A stretch of DNA of 64,000 nucleotides, taken from contig JASJOG010000168.1 in assembly GCA_030142905.1 (NCBI GenBank), positions 587,501 to 651,500 on the forward strand, written 5' to 3'. The notes below the pieces were generated by a model. That model ran no database searches. It was not told where the DNA came from and saw nothing but the letters and a program-made list of their open reading frames with translations. Shown here one piece after another: positions 55,243 through 64,000 of the stretch. The first letter of the stretch is position 1. The number at the start of each line of letters is the position of its first letter. The position numbers and the translations under genes were made by a program. The DNA comes from Heliopora coerulea. Its lineage: Eukaryota > Cnidaria > Anthozoa > Scleralcyonacea > Helioporidae.

Positions 55243-58200
55243 TTAGAGGCCGTCACGACAACTATCTAGCTTCGAATAAAGGTCCTCGCGGCATTCTTCG
55301 AGGTAATGCTCAGCCACTTCACGATCTATCTCGTAACAGAACACACGGTTAATTTTGCTGTAGTCGTCTTCAGTCCACCAATCCTTGGCTTGCGGGTCGT
55401 AAACCTCTATTTGATCTTCTTTCTTGAAGAAAACGACACTATGTCCCACTGGTCTGTTCACGTAACAAAGGCAGAGTAACCCAATGTATTGGCATTTTTC
55501 TGTGACTTTACGAAGTGCTTGGTCAAGTGGGTCGGTTCCTTCAAAGTTGTCAACATCAACATCAACATAGCTGCCCTCGCTGAAAAGCTTTAATTCATAG
55601 AAGAGCATAACGGACCAATGGCATTCAAGATGTTCACGGGGAAGATTCCGATCGATGAACTCTTTCGTGGACAGTTTTATGAACTTGAAAAGGCAGATGA
55701 CGCGCATATGACAGAGCATGAAATACACTGCGAGCGTTCCACAAGACTCAGTGCAATTGAATTCTCTGAAGAACGGAAAGTTTGGCCTGTCCTTGTTGGT
55801 CGCAACAAACGGTGGTTTCTAAAATTAAAAAAAAGATTAAAGTATTAAGCGAAATGGTTCGGACACATTACGTAATCAACATTTCGGAGTTTTAACCAAT
55901 AGACCTTATCCATAAATGGCGCCCTATTTAATATTCTTTTATGAGCAGATCGATTAGCCCCCATAGCCTCGTTGTTGTGTAAGAAATTCAAAAGAATTTT
56001 TGTTCTCAAACGAGGCTATAAGGGCTAATTGAAATGTATATAAAAGAATATGAAATATGGCACCATTTATGGATAAGGTCCATGATCCTATAATAATAAC
56101 TGGACTGTGCATAGGGCCAAAAAAGTGAAGCCACCAGAGTACCAAGAAGGCCGCCACGAAATTTTGTAATTTTTCGTAGCTCGAAAACAACAAAAAAGGG
56201 CCCTGTCAAAAAGGCTTTTGCTACTGACATCAGGTGAAAAGCCCTAAAATGGTGTTAAAAGTTTTGTTTTTGCATTTCTAGGAGTTACTGAACGGAGAAC
56301 ATGTTGTTAATTTTGTCATGCTTCTACGACGGTGGTAATCGTGAAACTAAGCTGATCTCATTACTCGTATACCGGCCAGTAAAACCAACCAATAGTTTCA
56401 GCGTACACCTCTTAATTCCTTCGATCGTAAATTATGTGTCTTAAAAAAGCTTTGAAGTTTATACTTGCTGTCTTCGAGAAGTAGATTCCTTTAAAGTTTG
56501 TTCATCATTGAAGTATAAGCTGGTATCCAAGAAGTTCTATTTCGGTTTTCGTTAGTTTATTACTATAATTACAACAACTCGCACACCACCCAACAAGGAG
56601 CAGTGGACAGGATGTAGTAAGATGGCAGGCGTTTGACTTCATGTCTGTTCACGATGTTGACTGCTTGCTGTAGCGGGTGAGTAATCGCGTTATACGGAAC
56701 TAAGGTTTCGTAATCAGCAAAACTTGCAACTAAAGCCACCGCATGACGGACAAAGGGCGTTGGTGTTAGCTGCCAGCCCTTTCGGAAACAGCTAATCTTT
56801 CTGCTAGACGAAATTTTTCTTGGGTGAACGGGAATCAAGATTTAAGCGCTCACCTTTTCTTTCTTTTTTACTCTCTTATGCCGAAAAGAATTCCGGTCTA
56901 CCACTTCACTTTCACTTGTTTCAGCAGTTCTAACTACTAGGTCATTGTGCCTCACAGCTTTTAGCGAGTCCTAAGTAGAAAGAGAAAAGGGATAAGTTAA
57001 CAATAATGATAAAGGTGATAATAATGATAAGGGTTGAAGGATTGGATGGTCTTATAGTTCAGTAGATAGAATGTTAACTGTACTGAAGTATTAAAGGTTG
57101 TGAGTTGGATGATTTTGCAGTTCAGTTGGTTCAGTTATATATAGTTATTACGTCACCGCGTCTATGTAAGATCAAACCGGAATCATTATCAACCTGTTGC
57201 CTGATGATCGCATAGTTGCGTGAAACTCGGAGTAGCGACACAAAACATTTTAAATTTATGTTATATATATATATATATATATATGTTAATCAATGATTTG
57301 ATTGTGGTAGCTTGGTAATTGTGTTCTTAATACACACGCTCTCAAGCTGTTCCCTCAGAAAAACTTTCTGAATCCCTGACGGGAATCGAACCCGTAACCT
57401 TCTGATCGCCGGTGAGACGCTCTAACCATTGAGCTATTAAGACTCAGATGGTGAGCGAAGGCTAAATTTGTGTACTAGTTCGTATAGATGGTAGACATAT
57501 GTACTGCCAGCCTGCAAGTCTCGATATGTCGTCTATTATTTTAACACAAAAATATATAAGTAACTTTCGCTTATTTTAGAGTTCTGTGAGTCGTTAGAGC
57601 GCCTAACCTCTGGCGACTTGCCATGTGAGTCTGTATAACTTATTGGTTAGGATACCCTATGAGACAGTTCTCAAAAAGCAGTAGTCCGGTAACCCTTTCC
57701 TTATAAAACGTTTCAAGACGTTCTTAAACACCATGACAGGATGGAGCAAGAAACAAGATTCAATATCAGAAGTTTTCTATTCCTCTTTGGTAGTTAGATT
57801 GAGCACAAGTAGCCAAAGTTGATTTGGTACTAGCTCAATCAAAACCAGGACAAATATCAAGACTTTTTCGATGGAAAAATCATATAGTCTGAATTAGGCT
57901 ATCGTCAACTTTAAAAATTTTTGGTCCCAGCTTATTTCCGATACAATTTTTTTGAGAGAGAGTCCCAACGGGTAAATGCAACACAGGATTTAAGACAGTT
58001 GGAAAAGAATACTCAAGACTTTGAATGGTACGAATTACATGCCTTATAGTCTAAGACGTGTAGAGAAACTCTTGGTGATAAAACATTTAATGACTAATTG
58101 TGATGATTGAATGGAAGGATGGACTGACGGTCAGGTGGGTTGGGTAAATCAATCGCTCCTGCAGATTTGTAACAACAGCAAAATGCTTAATCCATTGATT

Positions 58201-61200
58201 CATTAATTACTTGCCAATCTGAAGGATAAGTAAAACACTTACGTGGCGGTATCTGGCACACTTTTGTTCAAGGTTGGTACACTTTTGTTCAAGGTTGGTA
58301 CACTTTTCTTCAAGGTTGGTACACTTTTGTTCAAGGTTGGTACACTTTTGTTCAAGGTTGGTACACTTTTGTTCAAGGTTGGTACACTTTTGTTCAAGGT
58401 TGGTACACTTTTGTTCAAGGTTGGTACACTTTTGTTCAAGGTTGGTACACTTTTGTTCAAGGTTGGTACACTTTTGTTCAAGGTTGGTACACTTTTGTTC
58501 AAGGTTGGTACACTTTTGTTCAAGGTTGGTACACTTTTGTTCAAGGTTGGTACACTTTTGTTCAAGGTTGGTACACTTTTGTTCAAGGTTGGTACACTTT
58601 TCTTCAAGGTTGGTACACTTTTCTTCAAGGTTGGTACACTTTTGTTCAAGGTTGGTACACTTTTCTTCAAGGTTGGTACACTTTTCTTCAAGGTTGGTAC
58701 ACTTTTCTTCAAGGCATTGATTTTTTGTTTTCTCTTCTTTCAGTAACGAGGCCAAATTTGAACGCTCCATATTAGATTCCCTCAACTGTCCTCGGGTTTT
58801 TTCAATTAAAATAGACTGCCGATCAATAATCACTGCAGCATTTTTTACAGCCTCATTTTGTTGGGCTACAACAATTCCAGCATTCTGAAGTGTAATTATT
58901 GTTAATAGCAGTTAATCAAAAACTGAACATCATTACCTGGGTGTAATAAGCGGAGGAAAAGGGAGAACAATTGCCTGTCACAAATAGGTTACAGTACAAA
59001 ACAAAATAAAAACACTAAGTTTTAAACAGAGTGTGAAAAATTTTAAATCCTATGAACAGGTCCGGTAATTTATACAGTTATAAATTTCAACTATGTTATC
59101 CACTGGTTTTTCTTGTATACACATTAGATTTTTTTGATTCATTGCATTAATTCATCCAGTTTTCATGTGGTATTTACCAATCCCCAATCCAGAGTGACAA
59201 CATGCAAATATCATATATTATAATCAAAATTCTGATTACATATTAACAGAATGTGGGGTCTGTACTGGATGATTCTTATCATAACAAATGTGGCAGAACA
59301 TGTGTAACATGCCATTTGTGAAGGTTTTTTTGTTTAAGAAAATTTGGTTGTGGCAGCATGTTATGTTAAAAATCATTTTTAAAAATAATGTCTCCTACAA
59401 CACTACTTTAAAAAAAGCTCAGCTCTGGTATCACCTGCTAATGTGGTTGGTTTAATGCCAACCTTTTTACATTAAATGCTTCCAAGTGCAAATTTGATAT
59501 CTATGGCAGTACTTGCAAACTTACACATTTTGGATATATTTCACTAAATGTGCAGACACGACTCTCTAATGGACAGTAAAGATTCCTTTCTATGTGTAGA
59601 AGTGACATTACATCAAAACATGGTGTAGTCAGATCATATTAATTTTGTCAGAAAGCAGATCAAACAATGCCTCAGTTTCATCTATTGTATGAAGCATCTA
59701 CTACAGTTAAGTTTACAACATTATCCTGAGAGAAAAATTTTGAGTGTCAGGATACATTTTTAAAACCTAAGCAGGACCTTCCTTCCATCTTTATAACTGC
59801 CTTGTACTTCCTTTCCTTCATTTTGACTACAGTTAGATTGTGTGGTGGGAAGAGAATAAGTCAACATTGAAGCTTCTAAAAAGCTTGATATGTGTACTGT
59901 AACCAGTCAGGAGAACTAATCTGTTAATACCTGGTTAGTTGGCTCAACAAAGTTATCACCCAAGTCAGCATCTTCCTCACCAATTACTACTATATAAAAT
60001 CAAAATTAAATAGTAATTAACATCAAAAGAAATTAACTTAAACCAACATTTTACTTTCATCCAGAGTTGTAAACAAGTATATAGCACTGAGTTACAAGTT
60101 GGTAGTAATTAGGAAGGTTGACCAATCTATGTAGATATTGTAAATACATAATACCTTGAGGTTTGAGCCTGCTTTAGGTTCAATCTTTGTGAACTACTTT
60201 ACAATGAGTCTTTCAACTTTTGGCATTTGTTTTGTTTGTTTTTTTAACTAATTTTAACAACAGCAATACTTGCCTGTCCTTGAGTTTGTAATTTATTCAA
60301 AGTATCTTTACTTTCAAATGAGATTAAAGAGGCAACTTAAGATGTGCATAAAGATATACAAACTTAAACTGGTACCCATTATGAATAAAGTCTATGCTTT
60401 AATACAAAAGATACTTACAAACAACAATCACCCACAATGTTACAACAATGAGAAAAATGGCTCGTAAAATTTCAAATAGGTTGACAGATGGAACTATAAG
60501 AATGAAAGCAGAAGATATTTCAGTGGGGACTTGGAAATTGCTATTTAAAAGTACTTTAATTATTTTTTTGTGAGCAAAACAATTTCAGACAAAGTATGCT
60601 TGATTTCCGCAGTTTCTTTTTCTACAGATTTCACCTCTAATCAACTCTTCTCCTTTATCTATTAATTTTCTGGTCTTATATGTTTTCTGAATTGTATTTT
60701 GTAACCCTTTTCCAGTCAACAAACCAAGTTGATTTGATTGTCTTATGCTGCAGTTTGAAATAATGTAAAATTCACATGTATCTTTCATTTTTACACATAC
60801 AGCCAATATCACGGCAAAACAATTGAAATTTAATTTATACAAGCTGTCCAGAACATAGACTCCTTTGTTTAACTGCTCAGTATCAGTGAAAATGTGTTAA
60901 CTTTGTAGCATAAGGATCATAAGCTATTACTTCATGTAGATAACAACCTTGCTTGATTAATACCAGTATTGGCAGCTAGTAGTAGGAAGATAGTAAAACT
61001 TGAGTTCATATTTCCTTTAACACCATACCTGTAGGCCTGAAATATACTCATTTACTGTATTTAACATGTAACTGTAAGCCATCAGAGTGGAAATGTAAGC
61101 CATTAGTTTTAAAACTTGAAATAACCCATCATTTCATGATGGTTTACATGTCCTATAATAAACATTTTCCAGCACATACCATATTGTGATGGGGAACAGA

Positions 61201-61261
61201 TCCATTCAAGGATAAATAGTAAACTTTTAGCCAAATTTATGCCAAACACCACCATCTTCAT
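55243..61261 (-). CDS. Membrane-anchored coiled-coil protein with papain-like peptidase-type C-terminal domain
   Basis: I do not recognise a named family. Six exons on the minus strand: 61261-61180, 60493-60419, 59989-59931 (or from 59986), 58884-58243, 56970-56854, 55818-55243. All phases close, 516 aa. Residues 1-20 are hydrophobic (MKMVVFGINLAKSLLFILEW), residues 36-56 a clear membrane helix (AIFLIVVTLWVIVV), then an acidic linker. Residues 109-260 consist of 22 units of LE(Q/E)KCTN, a coiled coil with Leu and Cys at heptad core positions. A basic stretch (RHKRVKKKEK) leads into the C-terminal domain, residues 326-516, with NCTESCGTLAVYFM (Cys347/351), NRPVGHSVVF (His451) and IEVYDPQ (Asp466). 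The order Cys, GHxxxF, DPQ recalls papain-fold peptidases; activity is inference. Exon b is certain; the first two exons rest on phase and splice sites. Confidence 0.72.
55902..56080. repeat. Foldback/MITE element in the last intron of the coiled-coil gene
   Basis: The left arm starts GACCTTATCCATAAATGG and the right arm ends CCATTTATGGATAAGGTC. Pairing continues through ATATTCTTTTAT/ATAAAAGAATAT to TAGCCTCGTT/AACGAGGCTA, giving arms of about 72 bases around a 35-base loop. Non-coding. Confidence 0.85.
57262..57445 (-). mobile_element. tRNA-derived SINE with intact cloverleaf-like head
   Basis: The reverse complement of 57370-57445 folds as a tRNA: acceptor GAGTCTT pairing with the 3' end (with wobbles), D-arm GCTC..GAGC, T-arm ACGGGTTCGATTCCCGT perfect, 7-base anticodon loop CCGGCGA with one mismatch in its stem and no U33. 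The body continues about 90 bases and ends in (TA)n at 57263-57283. I read it as a SINE head, not a working tRNA gene. It lies in an intron of the coiled-coil gene. Confidence 0.65.
58254..58713 (-). repeat. 21-base coding minisatellite, 22 units
   Basis: Tandem units of 21 bases encode LEQKCTN or LEEKCTN within exon 4 of the coiled-coil gene. Units are nearly identical and differ mainly at one base (CAA for Gln or GAA for Glu). Other frames and the plus strand are also open across it only because 21 is a multiple of 3. Confidence 0.97.
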
Positions 61262-64000
61262 GGATTAGAAAAGAAAAGAAAAAACAGTTTCCAGTTATGT
61301 CCAGGAACAGTTAAGGGCAATTCTAAACAAGAAACAGGACAAAAATGACAAATTTTAAGTCATTCTATTCCATGGTTAATATAAAAGCAAAAGTTTCTCA
61401 CTATTGATTGGCTACAAGGAGTGTAATTTAGTTATTTCAAATACTGTTCCAGCCTAAAATGTTGAAATACCACCACAAAAGTTCAAAATACCTGAGATCT
61501 AGTTTATTCATTTTGATTTGTTTTGAAAATTATTCATTGAGTCAATTGCATTGTTGTATTAGTTCCATTAATTTAAATTGCACTAGCTGATGAGCATAGA
61601 AATGTTGTTGTTGTTGCATAGATACCAAAAAAACAAAATGCTCATCTCCACAGACATAGCTCACATTAATAATAATGTAAAATGTGATGTTTGTTTGATC
61701 AGATTTTACTTTTGTATTATTAACAAAAAATCATATGGTTTCTCATGCCACCTGGGATTAATTCAAGCCCTTGAATTTTCAAAAGTCCAATTTATACTTA
61801 TCCAGTAGTCTTCTGTAATTTCAAAACTCTTTGAAAACCTGCTTGAATTAATTGCAAATTGAACTCAAAAGCATATGCTTTCCCATACAAACTCCACTTA
61901 AATCTACTGAAAACAGGCATCTCAGCCAAACTAAGTGGGAGGGCCAGGTAGTTTTGGTGTACATTTATAACTACCTGTATGACTGACTGGTTGAAGATGA
62001 AAGTTTGTGTGAGAGCTGTAATTTTTAAGAGGCCTAAATGTTTTTAAGTTCATTCCATTTCAAACATCAAAATATCCACTTTGATTAACTAATTGAGGAT
62101 TACCCATACTCTTTGTATTGGGGAAATGTGCTTCACTATAAAAATTCATTTTAAAGTATTTATATATTCATTGCTTTCTAAAGCAATAATCTCTAACCCT
62201 GTAAAACAATTCACTACTTTTAAAAAATTGTTTTTGAATGTGACAAATTCATGGAGTTTATTGCAGTAAAATGTGTACTGGAAATCTTAGTAACATTACA
62301 CTTCAGGAAAAAATTAACTCTGTTTCATTGTTTTGATTTTATTACTTCTTTTTATACTCAGAACTGTCACAAACAAGCAACCAGGAATAATGTTTTCACC
62401 AAAACTTCCCCCTCAAGTAAATATACAATTCATACCAGTTGACTTGAGGCTTATTTTGGACTAAGCATCGGCAACGGGAAGTTATGTATTGGTTATTGGG
62501 GGACCCATGGGCTATCATAGCCTAGGTACTAAATTAGGAGAACACCATTGCTTGGAAACATAATGTGGAAAGATTAAGAGATCAGCTGTTATCTTTTAAA
62601 GAGATTGTATTATGCTGGAGAATGTAGTAATACATTGTACTATGATGCAATCAAAAATCCCAAATATTTGTGTCCTAAGTGACTGACTTTTGCTACCTTA
62701 CTTCTCCAAATTATTGGGGAGCAGAGGCCTCCCTGGCCCATATGTAACTCCCTCCTTGAGCATAAGAATTAAGACAAACTCCCAAACCTACTAATTGAGA
62801 TCACTGGTGTAATTGATTCTCAGATGCTCCATTTATTTTGAGGGAGCAATGCCAAACTACATACACCATAACATCTGGTCAAAATGCCAAACACCTGTAT
62901 ACTCCTGCAGCGCCTGGTCTTTCACTCCAGCAGATCAGCTTTTAGCTCACTTTATATTTCTTCTTAATCGTTCATAATTAAGTGGCAATTTGGCTCTGCT
63001 GGAATTGTTTGGACCTGATTTCACCAAAACACTTTTCATTTCATCGAGAAAAAACTGAATTGCAGTGTAATATAACACATCAAGTGCATGCGGATGCCCT
63101 CAGTAGTGAAAGTGGGTATTTACTGTGCGGTTATCGATCCCAATACTGGACAAGGACTACGGTTGAAAAATTTAACGCGGCAGTAAAGTGGTTATACACA
63201 GGTAAACTGAAACTCAATAGATAAATCATGGCACGCAGATTCAAATTTTTGTATCCTTTCCGTAGACCTGTGGTTCGGTAGTTATCCTGTCCAAGTATCA
63301 ATAAAACATCAAAATGCTTATTTCTGTGTTATGAATGGTCACAACGGCATGAAAATTTCTCTTTGGACTAATATTTGCATACGTTCTATATGGCATTAAA
63401 GTAAACGTTTCCACACTCTTTGACAAAGAATCATCAATCCCTATATAAGTCTCCAACTGCCTTCTCCAATTTCTTGCACGCGAGTTTCCCTAGAGCAGCA
63501 AGGAATGACCCTTCTTGCGTAAACTTCCGATGGCTTCTATTTAGGAAAACCAACAGCAACTCTTATGTGAACTGTTCGTCAGTCAAAATTCAGTGGAGAT
63601 GGCTCCACAGCCGTTTCATAGCGTTCATAATTTGAACAGTGTTTTTTTATCCGGAGCTTTTATGATCCAGATGTTGGTCCAGTTTAAATGTATAATTCGC
63701 AAATCAACAAAGTAACAAACTAAGCGCTTAGAGATTTTCAGTCGCCGAAAGACCATCTGAAAATCGAGACAATGTTTCATATTCACCTCGCTGCAATAAA
63801 TGTTTAAGACCCGGGATAATTCTACGTACCTTTACAAAGATAACTTTTACAGACGTAAATCCTTTGTGTACCTTGCAGCTCCTGAGTTTTCAATCAAAAA
63901 ACATTCACTTCTTTAATCAGATCTTGTGTCAACACGTGTGACAGTTACCAACATAATATTTCCGTGCGGTATTTTTTGCACGTGACTTTACAGTGAGGTA
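61262..64000. other. Upstream region of the coiled-coil gene, no gene recognised
   Basis: AT-rich DNA with only short frames. The frames at 62982-63224 and 63420-63635 have no recognisable similarity and no supporting splice structure. Promoter elements of the coiled-coil gene presumably lie in the first few hundred bases, but none can be named. Confidence 0.4.

Noticed and set aside
54896..55246. Plus-strand 116-residue frame ending opposite the last exon of the coiled-coil gene
   Set aside because: No similarity, no splice support, and it overlaps a LINE relic at its 5' end.
55618..55848. Plus-strand frame MAFKMFTGKIPIDELF..
   Set aside because: Antisense shadow of the last exon of the minus-strand coiled-coil/peptidase-like gene.
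56569..56838. Minus-strand 89-residue frame between exons 5 and 6 of the coiled-coil gene (GWQLTPTPFVRHAVALVAS..)
   Set aside because: It looks protein-like, but exon 56970-56854 joins exon 55818-55243 in phase without it and I see no flanking acceptor/donor pair that keeps the frame. An alternative exon or an older gene relic remains possible.
58243..58746. Plus-strand open frames across the 21-base repeat (VGTLLFK and VHFCSRL repeats)
   Set aside because: They exist only because the repeat unit is a multiple of three. The minus-strand frame is bounded by good splice sites on both sides and continues into other exons.
60585..60842. Minus-strand 85-residue frame
   Set aside because: Falls in the first intron of the coiled-coil gene model, with no splice-compatible place in it and no similarity.
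1..64000. CRISPR arrays, prokaryotic operons, integrated phage
   Set aside because: The window is eukaryotic; the only regular tandem arrays are microsatellites and coding or intronic minisatellites without spacers.

Overview
The window is animal nuclear DNA. It has intron-rich genes with GT-AG introns, non-LTR retrotransposon remains, tRNA-derived SINEs, foldback elements and long microsatellites. Gene content and style (a tandem array of intronless RDH13/14-like dehydrogenases, a CR1/L2-like LINE whose ORF1 carries an SGNH esterase-like domain) suggest an anthozoan cnidarian, probably a stony coral. That taxonomic call is inference; nothing in the window names the species.

Layout. 1-1.3 kb: last exons of a DOP1 (DOPEY) gene, cut by the window edge. 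3.2-22.4 kb: six plus-strand RDH-like short-chain dehydrogenase genes (about 3.3, 9.7, 11.2, 13.7, 18.9 and 21.4 kb) and one decayed 3' fragment at 12.4 kb. The array is interrupted by a degenerate LINE (4.3-9.0 kb, minus) and by a complete three-exon PDSS2 gene (15.8-18.3 kb, minus). 22.9-30.7 kb: mitochondrial ribosomal protein S9, 14 exons, plus. 32.6-35.0 kb: ORC6, six exons, minus, head to head with CUL5 (20 exons, 35.7-47.3 kb, plus). The roughly 710 bp between them carries two E2F-type sites. 48.5-50.9 kb: a four-exon plus-strand gene of unknown function with one membrane segment. 51-55 kb: gene-poor, with LINE relics and a near-perfect 140 bp palindrome. 55.2-61.3 kb: a six-exon minus-strand gene for a membrane-anchored protein with a 22-unit, 7-residue coiled-coil repeat and a C-terminal domain resembling papain-like cysteine peptidases. 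61.3-64.0 kb: no gene recognised.

The exon models were built by hand by joining open segments at GT/AG sites with phase checked across every junction. The resulting lengths (CUL5 781 aa, MRPS9 396 aa, PDSS2 399 aa, ORC6 253 aa) are within a residue or so of the human proteins as I remember them, which supports the models. The housekeeping genes serve separate jobs: cullin-RING ubiquitin ligase, replication licensing, mitochondrial translation, coenzyme Q side-chain synthesis and Golgi/endosome traffic. The most interesting items are the repeat-bearing peptidase-like gene at 55-61 kb, the evidence of gene conversion and loss of the membrane anchor in the RDH array, and the E2F-type ORC6/CUL5 promoter.
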